From assembly GCF_020217025.1 (NCBI RefSeq), contig NZ_JAIWOF010000061.1:1-10000 (forward strand): a stretch of 10,000 nucleotides of DNA. Reading direction: 5' to 3'. Positions 1 to 7,279 of this stretch are shown piece after piece (positions within the stretch are counted from its first letter, which is position 1; each line of letters starts with the position of its first letter). A program made the position numbers and the translations under genes. Under the pieces are notes generated by a model, which searched no databases, was not told the DNA's origin, and saw only the letters and a list, made by a program, of their open reading frames with translations. The DNA is from Flavobacterium sp. (GTDB lineage: Bacteria; Bacteroidota; Bacteroidia; Flavobacteriales; Flavobacteriaceae).

Positions 1-3000
1 ATAAAGAGGAAATCAGACCACCAATAATTACCCAAGCTAAACCATTATTCATCTCTGCTGCAGCACCTTTTGCAAGCGCAATAGGAATCATCCCTATTAC
101 CATGGCAATTGTTGTCATTAAGATGGGGCGTAAACGAGCATGGTTTGCCTGAACTAATGCATTGAATGTTGATTCTCCTGCATCTTTTCTATGATTGGCA
201 AAGTCAACTAATAAAATAGCGTTTTTCGTAACTAAACCAATTAACATAATAATACCTAAAATGGTGAAAATATTAAGTGAATTATTAGTTAATGCCAAAG
301 CAAATAACGCTCCAATAAATGATAATGGAATAGAAAACAATACTACAAAAGGTGTTACAAAGTCATCATATAAGGCAACCATTACTAAGTAAACTAAAAT
401 AATAGCAGCAAGTAACGCAATTCCTAAAGTACCAAAGCCTTCAGTTTGGTTTTCCATATCTCCACCCCAAACATAATTAACTCCTGTTGGACGTTCCATT
501 TTTGAGAATACTGTTTCCCATTCGGTTGCAATAGTACCAGATGGTTTACCTACAGATTGTGCTTCAATCGTAACCGAGGTACTTTTGTCTCTTCTTTCTA
601 ACATACTTGGACCTGAACTTTCAATTACCTCTGCAAATTGAGATAATTTGATTTGTTGTCCCATGTTGTTTACGAAAATCAGATTGTTTACATCATTAAT
701 GTTAGAACGATCATATTCATTGAATCTGATGTTAATATCATATTCATATTCTCCTGCTCTAAATTTTCCATCAGTATTTCCGTTGAAAGCGGTTTGCATT
801 GTTAAACCAACTGTTTGAAGGTTTAATCCTAATGCTGCCATTTTATCACGATCCACCTGAACTTTAATTTCAGGATTACCAGCTTCTGAAGTTAGTTTTA
901 CTTCTGATGCTCCTGGCACTTTTTTCAATTCAGCAGCTGCTTTTTGAGCAAATAGCATTACATCATCAAAATTTGGACCTGTAACAGTTAAAGCAATTGG
1001 AGCTTTATCGGCACCTAATAATCCCATAGGAACTGTTTTTACTTTAGCTCCTACTAATTCTTTTTCTAATTGACGTTTGATTTTAGCTGCATATATAAAC
1101 GAGTTGTCATCACGTTTTGCTTTTTCAACCAAAGAAATCAAAATTTCAGCTTTGTAAGCAGTAGATTGCGTAGCTCCCATACCATCACTAGTTTGACCTA
1201 CTGTGGTAATCATATCAACGATATTTTTATCTTTTTTTAGATAAGCTTCCGCTTTTTGAGTCATAAAATTGGTTTGCTCAACAGAAACATCTTTTGGCAT
1301 TTCAATTTGAACTAAGAATTCGCCTTTATCGGTTTTAGAGAAGAACTCACCACCAATAAATCCACCTCCTAATAGTCCGAAAATTGAACCAAAGAAAATA
1401 ACAGTAACGATTGCTAACGTTGTTTTTTTGTAATTTAAAGACCAAGTTAAAATGTCTGTTACTTTGTGAGTGAATTTATCTAGGTAGTTTTCAAAACCTA
1501 AAATAATTTTTCCAAAAAACGATTCTTTATTTAAATGTTCTAATTTTCCGTAACGTGAGAATAACCAAGGCACAATAGTAAAGGAAGCCAATAACGACAA
1601 TAATGTAGCAATAATTACTGTAACACAAAATTGCGTAATGATGTTAGAAACTAATCCAGTACTCATGGCAATTGGTAAGAATACCACCACGATAACTAAA
1701 GTAATAGCGGTAACGGTAAATCCAATTTCAGCCGCACCATCGTAAGCAGCGCGAACTTTATTTTTACCCATTTCCATGTGACGGTGAATGTTCTCTAATA
1801 CTACAATCGCGTCGTCTACTAAGATTCCCACTACTAACGAAAGACCAAGTAAACTCATTAAGTTTAACGTGTATCCCATTAATGAAATTCCAATAAAAGT
1901 AGCAATCAACGAAGCTGGAATCGATACCATTACGATAGCAGCATTACGTAAACTGTGTAAGAAGAATAACATTACAAATGCAACTAAAAAGATAGCAAGA
2001 AATAAATCGTGCATTACATTATCGGCAGCAGTTAAGGTAAATTCACTACTATCGTTTGCAACTTTTAATTTTAAGTTTGATTTTGCATAATCTTGTTCAA
2101 TTTTAGCAATTGCTTCTTTTACTTTTTTACTAACTTCAACGGCATTTGCATCTGATTGTTTAATAACTTGTAAAAGGATTGATCCTTTCTCGTTAATTCT
2201 TGAGATTTTAGTTACGTCTTTTTGGGCATCTTGAACATCGGCCACATCACCCAAACGTACTTGAACGCCATTGTTTGAAGCAACAACTAAATTTCGTAAT
2301 TCTTCAACTGATTTATATTTTCCAGATAAACGAATGGTTGTACTGTTTTCTCTAGTTTTAATATTACCTGTAGGGAAATCTAAGTTTGAAGATAAAACAG
2401 CTTGTTGCACCTGAGGAACTGATAATCCAAATCCTTGTAATTTAGTTGCATCTAAGCTTACTTTAATTTCTCTTTCTTCACCACCAACTAAGTTAACTTG
2501 TGCCACACCAGGAACACGAGAAACAATTGGTTGAATTTTTTTATCTAACAAGTCATAAAAAGCAATTTCATCCATGCTTGCTGTTGCTCCAATGGTCATA
2601 ATTGGTAAATCGCTCAAAGAGAATTTACTTAATGAAGGCGGATCAACATCGTCAGGTAAGTCTTTTAAAACTGCATTGATTTTACGTTGAGCATCATTTA
2701 AAGAATAATCGGCATCCGCATCAGCGGTTAATGTAATCATTACTACCGATAAACTTTCGTATGACTTTGATTCTAATTTTTTGATGTTCTCCATGGTAGA
2801 AACCGCATCTTCAATTTTCTTGGTTACGGTGTTTTCCACTTCACTTGGAGAAGCTCCAGGATAAACAGTTGAAACGGTTACAACGTTAATTTCAAATTTT
2901 GGAATTAACTCATAACTCAACTGTTTATAACTATATAGTCCACCTAATAATAGTATCGTAAAAAGTACGATAACCATAGAAGGTCTTTTAATTGATATAT

Positions 3001-3013
3001 CTACAATTTTCAT
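1..3013 (-). CDS. RND efflux pump inner-membrane permease (AcrB-like, HAE-1 type), 3' end outside window
   Basis: This is the proton-driven inner-membrane pump of a tripartite efflux system that captures drugs or other amphipathic compounds from the membrane or periplasm and passes them to the outer channel. Reading the minus strand from the ATG at 3013 gives 1004 uninterrupted codons to the left edge. The family is about 1030-1060 residues, so only some 40-50 residues are missing. It starts MKIVDISIKRP, followed by transmembrane helix 1 (about residues 10-28) and a large periplasmic loop. The adjacent aspartates of helix 4, the proton relay of AcrB, are D400 and D401 in GILVDDAIVVLEN. The matching lysine of helix 10 is K930 in GLVTKNAILLVDF, and the RLRPILMT motif follows. 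A second periplasmic loop lies between about residues 555 and 855. It is the last gene of the operon seen here, 29 bases after the adaptor gene. The substrate cannot be read from the sequence. Confidence 0.95.
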   Translation of the reverse strand, partial: MKIVDISIKRPSMVIVLFTILLLGGLYSYKQLSYELIPKFEINVVTVSTVYPGASPSEVENTVTKKIEDAVSTMENIKKLESKSYESLSVVMITLTADADADYSLNDAQRKINAVLKDLPDDVDPPSLSKFSLSDLPIMTIGATASMDEIAFYDLLDKKIQPIVSRVPGVAQVNLVGGEEREIKVSLDATKLQGFGLSVPQVQQAVLSSNLDFPTGNIKTRENSTTIRLSGKYKSVEELRNLVVASNNGVQVRLGDVADVQDAQKDVTKISRINEKGSILLQVIKQSDANAVEVSKKVKEAIAKIEQDYAKSNLKLKVANDSSEFTLTAADNVMHDLFLAIFLVAFVMLFFLHSLRNAAIVMVSIPASLIATFIGISLMGYTLNLMSLLGLSLVVGILVDDAIVVLENIHRHMEMGKNKVRAAYDGAAEIGFTVTAITLVIVVVFLPIAMSTGLVSNIITQFCVTVIIATLLSLLASFTIVPWLFSRYGKLEHLNKESFFGKIILGFENYLDKFTHKVTDILTWSLNYKKTTLAIVTVIFFGSIFGLLGGGFIGGEFFSKTDKGEFLVQIEMPKDVSVEQTNFMTQKAEAYLKKDKNIVDMITTVGQTSDGMGATQSTAYKAEILISLVEKAKRDDNSFIYAAKIKRQLEKELVGAKVKTVPMGLLGADKAPIALTVTGPNFDDVMLFAQKAAAELKKVPGASEVKLTSEAGNPEIKVQVDRDKMAALGLNLQTVGLTMQTAFNGNTDGKFRAGEYEYDINIRFNEYDRSNINDVNNLIFVNNMGQQIKLSQFAEVIESSGPSMLERRDKSTSVTIEAQSVGKPSGTIATEWETVFSKMERPTGVNYVWGGDMENQTEGFGTLGIALLAAIILVYLVMVALYDDFVTPFVVLFSIPLSFIGALFALALTNNSLNIFTILGIIMLIGLVTKNAILLVDFANHRKDAGESTFNALVQANHARLRPILMTTIAMVIGMIPIALAKGAAAEMNNGLAWVIIGGLISSL

Positions 3014-3042
3014 ATAATCGGTTTTAAGTAAGCGTCTTTTTA

Positions 3043-4110
3043 TTATTTTACTATAGAAACTTTAGTGCTATCACTTAAGTTTATTTGACCACTTGTTACT
3101 ACAACATCCCCATTGTTTAAGCCGCTTAAGATTTCAACTTTATCTCCAAAAACTCTTCCGGCTACTACTTTTTTCATAACGGCAATGTCTTTTTCCACAA
3201 CATAAACTTGGTTGCTACTAACACTTCCTACAAAGGCACTTCTTGGAATTGTCATCAATTCAGGTTGTTTTCCTTCTGGAGCACCAAAAACTACAGAACC
3301 ATACATTCCCGCTTTTATTTCGTTATTAGCATTGTTTGTAATTGCCACTTCAATAGGGAAGTTTAGAGAAGTATCTGCTTTTGAAGCAATAAAAGTTACT
3401 TTTCCAGTATATTCCTTGTCAGGAAAAACACTTGCTTTTACTTTTACAACCGAACCAATTTTTAATTGTGCCACTTGACGCTCACTAACATTTACTTTCA
3501 GTTTTAACGAGCTTGTATTTACAATTTCAAACATTTTTGTTGGTGGCATAGCGCTCAATATAGCTCCAACTTCAATGAATTTTTTATTGATAATTCCTCC
3601 GAAAGGAGCTTTAACTCTTGTGTCACCAACATTAATATTAGCTTGAGTTAATCTAGACTTAGCGTTAATCATGTTGATTCTAGCTTGATCTAATTGTTGT
3701 TTTGTAACTCCTCCAGTTTTGTAAGCACTTTCGAATCGGTTGTAATCGTTAAGAGCATTTTGATAATTAGCATTAGCTGTTTCTGCTTCTACATTAACAA
3801 CATCACCTCTAATGATAGCGATAGTTTGACCTTTTACGATTCTATCTCCTTCTTTAACCAAAATAGAAATTACTTTTCCTGAACGTTCTGCAGCCATTTC
3901 CAATTCTTGGTCAGGCGAGAAGTTTCCATTAGCAATAAAGTTATCTTCAACAGGATTTGTTGCAACTGTTGCTACACGAACAGCAACACTACTATTTTCT
4001 TGAGCAACAATAGCAGTATCTGCTTCATTTTGTTTTTTGTTGTTCATAAGAGTTACTATTGTAGCTCCTACTAGTCCTACACCTAAAACGATATAAATTA
4101 TTTTTTTCAT
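3043..4110 (-). CDS. RND efflux periplasmic adaptor subunit (HlyD/AcrA family)
   Basis: This 355-residue membrane fusion protein links the RND permease to the outer membrane channel across the periplasm. The N-terminus (MKKIIYIVLGVGLVGATIV) is a single hydrophobic segment with no lipobox cysteine, so an uncleaved membrane anchor or Sec signal is more likely than a lipoprotein. A split lipoyl domain is visible at about residues 68-104 (ERSGKVISILVKEGDRIVKG) and 165-198 (RVKAPFGGIINKKFIEVG). They flank an alpha-helical hairpin of roughly 55 residues (105-162), which is on the short side for the family. A beta-barrel domain (about 200-278, ending KAGMYGSVVFG) and a C-terminal membrane-proximal domain (about 280-355, with TIPRSAFV and LNNGDVVVTSG) complete the usual layout. 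The start lies 4 bases after the TolC-like gene's stop, indicating co-transcription and probably translational coupling. Family assignment is firm; the substrate is unknown. Confidence 0.95.
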   Translation of the reverse strand: MKKIIYIVLGVGLVGATIVTLMNNKKQNEADTAIVAQENSSVAVRVATVATNPVEDNFIANGNFSPDQELEMAAERSGKVISILVKEGDRIVKGQTIAIIRGDVVNVEAETANANYQNALNDYNRFESAYKTGGVTKQQLDQARINMINAKSRLTQANINVGDTRVKAPFGGIINKKFIEVGAILSAMPPTKMFEIVNTSSLKLKVNVSERQVAQLKIGSVVKVKASVFPDKEYTGKVTFIASKADTSLNFPIEVAITNNANNEIKAGMYGSVVFGAPEGKQPELMTIPRSAFVGSVSSNQVYVVEKDIAVMKKVVAGRVFGDKVEILSGLNNGDVVVTSGQINLSDSTKVSIVK

Positions 4111-4114
4111 TTGA

Positions 4115-5455
4115 TTATTGGTTTAATAAGTTTTTTAGTTCGCCTTTTGATTTTATGAATTGAATTTCTGCTAATTTGTATTCTAAAATAGCACTGGTAT
4201 AATTGTTTTGTGCTTCAACCAATGCATTTTCAGCATCTAATAAATCGGTTAATGCAGCTAATCCTTGTGTATAATTGTTATTGGTATTATCAAAAACTTC
4301 TTGCGCAAGTTGTGCGTTTTCTTTTTGATTGTTGATGGTAATCAAACTGTTTTCAAGTTGTTTTTTTGCATTATCAAACGCTAAATCCAAAGCTAATTTT
4401 GTGTCATCAAGATCTACTTTTATCGAACTTAATGCGTTGTTTGTTTGTCTTACTTTTGCTCTTGTTCCAAATCCTGTAAATAATGGAACTCTTAAACTTA
4501 ATCCTATAGAAGAAAAGTCTGACCAATAAACGCCATCAGCTGGTTTTGCAAATAATGGCATTTCTGGACCTTGACCAATATAGTTGTAACTTCCGGTTAA
4601 TGAAAGTGTTGGATAATATGCCGCTTGAGCTGCCTTTTTTTGGTACGTCAATAATTGTTCTTGTTTTTTAAGTAACAAATATTCGGTTCTTCCTGTAACA
4701 TCGGCTGTTGATGATAAATCTTGTGGTGTAACTTCAAAAGCGGTATTAGGAATGATGATTTTGTTTTCCATTGGCATTCCCATATAAAATTTCAATGCAT
4801 TTTCTTGCAGCGAAATCGCATTTAAAATTTGCTGACGAAGTGAATTGATATTGTTCACACGAACCGTAATTCTGTCGTAATCAATTTTTTTAGCCAAACC
4901 ATTTTCAAATTGCCCTTTGATGATGTCTTTTACTTTGTTTGTGTTTTTCAAGTTATTATCAACCACAATAAGTTTTTGTTGTTGCACATATACTTGATAA
5001 TACGCATTTGCAACACGTTCGATAACTTGTTCTTCAGTTAATTGCGCGTTTATTTGGTAAAATTCTCTGGTAGATTTTGCCGCTTTTAAACCTGTAAAAA
5101 CCGATTGGTCAAACAAAGCTTGATTTAAAGAAACTCCAGCCACAGAATTCCATTTTTGTCCAAGTGGTGCTAGAATTGTAGTTCCTGGAGCTCCAAAGAA
5201 ATCGCCTGGTAAAGCATTTAATTGAAGAATAGGATTGTATGTCATGCTTCCATTAGCCGAAATTTGCGGTAAAGCTCTCGAACGAACTTCTTGAATTTTA
5301 TACTCGCTATTTTCTACTTCTAATTTAGCTTTCTTAGCTTCTGCTTTGTTTTCAAGCGCAAAAGTGATGGCATCTTTTAATGTTAGTGGTGCTACTTCTT
5401 GCGCACTTACCGACAGTGTAAAAGTTAATAATGTTATGAGGATTGTATTCTTCAT
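4115..5455 (-). CDS. TolC-family outer membrane efflux channel
   Basis: This 446-residue protein is the outer membrane exit duct of the efflux system. A cleavable Sec signal peptide is clear: MKNTILITLLTFTLSVSA followed by QE, with probable cleavage near residue 18 and no lipobox cysteine. The mature protein shows the two tandem outer membrane efflux repeats of the family, about residues 22-235 and 255-446. Each has long amphipathic helices rich in Ala, Asn, Gln and Leu. Each repeat also carries a corresponding strand region after a proline (ALPQISANGSMTYNP and YYPTLSLTGSYNYIG). The helix motif NYTQGLAALTDLLDAENAL near the C-terminus is typical of the family. The length is normal for a Bacteroidota TolC homologue. 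The gene begins 3 bases after the TetR gene's stop and ends 4 bases before the adaptor's start, so it belongs to the same operon. Assignment is secure at family level. Confidence 0.95.
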   Translation of the reverse strand: MKNTILITLLTFTLSVSAQEVAPLTLKDAITFALENKAEAKKAKLEVENSEYKIQEVRSRALPQISANGSMTYNPILQLNALPGDFFGAPGTTILAPLGQKWNSVAGVSLNQALFDQSVFTGLKAAKSTREFYQINAQLTEEQVIERVANAYYQVYVQQQKLIVVDNNLKNTNKVKDIIKGQFENGLAKKIDYDRITVRVNNINSLRQQILNAISLQENALKFYMGMPMENKIIIPNTAFEVTPQDLSSTADVTGRTEYLLLKKQEQLLTYQKKAAQAAYYPTLSLTGSYNYIGQGPEMPLFAKPADGVYWSDFSSIGLSLRVPLFTGFGTRAKVRQTNNALSSIKVDLDDTKLALDLAFDNAKKQLENSLITINNQKENAQLAQEVFDNTNNNYTQGLAALTDLLDAENALVEAQNNYTSAILEYKLAEIQFIKSKGELKNLLNQ

Positions 5456-5458
5456 TGT

Positions 5459-6058
5459 TTATATAATTGGGTTATTAAGGTGTTTTTCTAATTCTATAAT
5501 TCCAGCCAATGTTGCCATTGCTCTAATGTGATATTCCAAAGCTTTTACTTCTAACTCTTCAGCTTCAATACCTGAAGCAGTATTTTCATTGATGTTGAAG
5601 ATTAGGGTATAGTAAAATTTTACATAATTGTTAATGTCTAAATTTTCTCGGTATAAACCTTCATTGATGCCTTTTAGAATGTTATCTCTAAAACATTTTT
5701 CGCATACTTCAATTTGAGAACTTAAAGCTTTTGCATAAACCTCAGGATAGTGTTTTTTTAGCTGATAAATAGGTGATGATTCAGCTGATTTAAACATTTC
5801 TCTAAACATTCTCTTGATTTCGAAATTTTCTTCAATAGCGTTAAAATTTTGTGCAACAATTTTGTCAATTGTTTCATGAATTTCTTTGTGAACCATCTGG
5901 ATACTTTCTTCGATTAGGATGTCTTTGTTACTGAAATATTTGTAAATCGTTTTTTTTGAAATACACATCTCGCAAGCAATATCATCCATAGTAATGCTCT
6001 TGAAACCAAGTCTCAAAAACATTTCTTTCGCTTTATTTATAATTTTATCTTTCATCAT
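5459..6058 (-). CDS. TetR/AcrR-family transcriptional regulator, likely local repressor of the efflux operon
   Basis: A 199-residue regulator if translation starts at the MMKDK methionine pair (6058 or 6055). The open frame continues up to an ATG at 6139, but that would put 27 extra residues before the conserved domain and place the start upstream of the best promoter match, so I prefer the shorter form. The N-terminal TetR DNA-binding domain is clear: KAKEMFLRLGFKSITMDDIA then ISKKTIYKYFSNKDILIEE, with the helix-turn-helix at about residues 22-43. The rest is a helical ligand-binding and dimerisation domain that is too variable to name a ligand. The only four cysteines form two CxxC pairs, C29/C32 inside the helix-turn-helix and C119/C122 in the C-terminal domain. 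The gene is first in the operon, 3 bases before the channel gene. TetR proteins in this position usually repress their own operon until an exported compound binds; that role is inferred here. Confidence 0.93.
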   Translation of the reverse strand: MMKDKIINKAKEMFLRLGFKSITMDDIACEMCISKKTIYKYFSNKDILIEESIQMVHKEIHETIDKIVAQNFNAIEENFEIKRMFREMFKSAESSPIYQLKKHYPEVYAKALSSQIEVCEKCFRDNILKGINEGLYRENLDINNYVKFYYTLIFNINENTASGIEAEELEVKALEYHIRAMATLAGIIELEKHLNNPII

Positions 6059-6097
6059 TTCTCTAAAATCGCCTTTAATGGATTTTATTTTCGGGTA

Positions 6098-6127
6098 CAA
6101 ATGTATGTTGGAAACTTTTAACACCAA
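6098..6127 (-). promoter_or_regulatory. Bacteroidota-type promoter for the TetR-efflux operon
   Basis: On the minus strand a TTG (6127-6125) is followed by 19 bases and then TACATTTG (6105-6098). This matches the TTG / TAnnTTTG consensus recognised by the primary sigma factor in Bacteroidota, at ordinary spacing. Transcription would begin around 6094-6090, leaving a leader of roughly 35 bases before the regulator's preferred start at 6058. This is a sequence match only; no transcript data are available. Confidence 0.7.
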
Positions 6128-6139
6128 AATAGTTTCCAA
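6108..6139. promoter_or_regulatory. Candidate TetR operator: perfect 9-base inverted repeat
   Basis: TTGGAAACT (6108-6116) and AGTTTCCAA (6131-6139) are exact reverse complements separated by 14 bases. The repeat overlaps the efflux promoter: the -33 TTG lies inside the spacer and one arm sits between the -33 and -7 elements. A dimer bound here would block RNA polymerase, as expected for autorepression by the adjacent TetR protein. The long spacer makes the site wider than a classical compact TetR operator, so it might be bound by two dimers or by another regulator. The symmetry is seen directly; the function is inferred. Confidence 0.55.
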
Positions 6140-6143
6140 TGTT

Positions 6144-6173
6144 TTTACATAAATTTAACATTTGATATATTCG
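6144..6173 (+). promoter_or_regulatory. Weak candidate promoter for the prenyl diphosphate synthase gene
   Basis: TATATTCG (6166-6173) differs from TAnnTTTG at one position. A T-run (TTT at 6144-6146) lies 19 bases upstream, where TTG would be expected. The predicted start near 6178-6180 would leave a leader of about 40 bases before the ATG at 6218. An alternative near-match, AACATTTG at 6157-6164, has no -33 partner. No Shine-Dalgarno sequence is visible before the gene. The site is proposed mainly because the divergent gene needs a promoter in this short gap. Confidence 0.3.
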
Positions 6174-6217
6174 TGTCGTTTCAGAATATTGAAGTATTTT
6201 AGCAAAAAATTCAAGCA

Positions 6218-7192
6218 ATGCATTCTATATCGTATTATCAAGAAAAAATGGGAAATCATTTTTCGCAAATTGTTTCCAATAAAGAACCTAAAAATTTATA
6301 CGAACCCATCGAGTATATTTTGTCGCTTGGCGGAAAAAGAATGCGTCCTGTTTTAACACTAATGGCTAGTGAAGTTTTTAATGTGGATTGTGAAAAAGCA
6401 ATTCCTGCGGCTACTGCGGTTGAGGTTTTTCATAATTTTTCATTAATTCACGATGATATTATGGACGATGCGCCTTTACGAAGAGGCAATCAAACCGTTC
6501 ATGAAAAATGGGATTTGAATACTGGAATTTTATCAGGTGATGCGATGTTGATTTTAGCATACCAGTTTTTTGAAAATTATGAGCCTAAAACATTCCAAAA
6601 TCTAGCCAAATTATTCAGTAAAACGGCTTTAGAAGTTTGTGAAGGCCAACAATATGATGTGGATTTTGAACTACGTGATGATGTTACGATTCCAGAATAT
6701 TTAAAAATGATTGAATATAAAACTGCTGTTTTAGTTGGTGCTGCGATGAAAATGGGAGCAATAGTTGCCGAAACTTCAGATGAAAATGCGGATTTGATTT
6801 ATGATTTTGGATTGAATTTAGGAATAGCTTTCCAATTACAAGACGATTATTTAGATGCTTTTGGCAATCCAGAAACTTTTGGAAAACAAGTGGGTGGCGA
6901 TATCATTGAAAACAAAAAAACTTATTTATACTTAAAAGCAATTGAGTTTTCAAAACCTGAAGAAAAACAACAATTGTTGCATTTGTTTTCGATTCAGCCA
7001 TCAGATAATAACGATAAAATTGAATCTGTAAAAGCCATTTTTAACACTTCTGGAGCAAGCGAAGCTACTAAAAAAGCGATTCAAGATTTCACTTATAAAG
7101 CATTTGAAACGCTAGAAAAAATGGATATCGAAACTGAAAAGAAAGCTATTTTAAAAGCTTTTGGTGAGAATTTAATGGGAAGAAACGTGTAA
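6218..7192 (+). CDS. Trans-polyprenyl diphosphate synthase, short-chain (FPP/GGPP) type
   Basis: This 324-residue enzyme of the isoprenoid pathway condenses isopentenyl diphosphate with allylic diphosphates, using magnesium bound by two aspartate-rich motifs. The family's landmarks are present in order: GGKRMRP (residues 38-44), the first motif DDIMD (D79, D80, D83) followed by RRG (88-90), the lysine region EYKTAVL (about 166-172), the second motif QDDYLD (D209, D210, D213) and VGGDIIENKKTYL (225-237). The residue five positions before the first motif is Phe (F74). There is no two-residue insertion inside the first motif. In characterised enzymes an aromatic residue there limits chain length, which suggests a C15-C20 product rather than the long chain used for menaquinone. 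The product could feed carotenoids or serve as primer for longer chains. The start at MHSISYYQEK gives a normal N-terminus. The gene diverges from the efflux operon and has no evident link to it. Confidence 0.93.
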   Translation: MHSISYYQEKMGNHFSQIVSNKEPKNLYEPIEYILSLGGKRMRPVLTLMASEVFNVDCEKAIPAATAVEVFHNFSLIHDDIMDDAPLRRGNQTVHEKWDLNTGILSGDAMLILAYQFFENYEPKTFQNLAKLFSKTALEVCEGQQYDVDFELRDDVTIPEYLKMIEYKTAVLVGAAMKMGAIVAETSDENADLIYDFGLNLGIAFQLQDDYLDAFGNPETFGKQVGGDIIENKKTYLYLKAIEFSKPEEKQQLLHLFSIQPSDNNDKIESVKAIFNTSGASEATKKAIQDFTYKAFETLEKMDIETEKKAILKAFGENLMGRNV

Positions 7193-7210
7193 TCAAGTGC
7201 AATGACAATA

Positions 7211-7277
7211 TCAAGTTCAAAGTTCAAATTTGAAACTTGTAATTGGTATTGATTTTTGAACTTGTAATTGAACTTGA
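7211..7277. repeat. Intergenic cluster of inverted and direct repeats (AAGTTCAA/TTGAACTT motifs)
   Basis: The gap between the prenyl synthase and the next gene is dominated by repeats. TCAAGTTCAA (7211-7220) pairs exactly with TTGAACTTGA (7268-7277). The adjoining AGTTCAAA (7221-7228) pairs with TTTGAACT (7255-7262), giving an 18-base-pair stem with one 5-base bulge (7263-7267). Inside it, TTCAAATTTGAA (7223-7234) is a perfect palindrome. In addition, TTTGAAACTTGTAATTG (7229-7245) is repeated as TTTGAACTTGTAATTG (7255-7270), with one A lost. There is no T-run after a GC-rich stem, so it is not a standard terminator. It resembles the small dispersed intergenic repeats of many bacterial genomes, but copies elsewhere cannot be seen from this window. 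Confidence 0.75.
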
Positions 7278-7279
7278 AT

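Noticed and set aside
195..392. Open frame of 65 codons on the plus strand
   Set aside because: It lies wholly antisense to the conserved C-terminal part of the RND permease and its translation resembles no protein; it is a shadow frame.
1788..2090. Open frame of 100 codons on the plus strand
   Set aside because: It is antisense to helices 2-4 of the RND permease, including the region of the paired aspartates, and reads as low-complexity Asn/Ile/Lys/Thr sequence.
3212..3882. Two plus-strand open frames antisense to the adaptor gene (3212-3478 and 3694-3882)
   Set aside because: Both are overlain by well-conserved adaptor domains on the other strand and have no recognisable features of their own.
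4329..5531. Two plus-strand open frames within the TolC-like gene (4329-4529) and across the TolC/TetR junction (5346-5531)
   Set aside because: They are antisense to firmly assigned genes and have no promoter match or family resemblance.
1..6139. Novel multi-gene system in the left half
   Set aside because: All four genes fit a standard TetR-regulated TolC/adaptor/RND efflux operon in family, order and spacing; only its regulatory details are unusual.
6162..6356. Plus-strand open frame of 64 codons overlapping the start of the prenyl synthase
   Set aside because: It runs out of frame into the conserved synthase coding region and begins within the proposed promoter; no sign of an independent peptide or leader with attenuator structure.
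7193..7279. Intrinsic terminator after the prenyl synthase gene
   Set aside because: The stems are AT-rich and no T-run follows them, so the structure does not fit a Rho-independent terminator.
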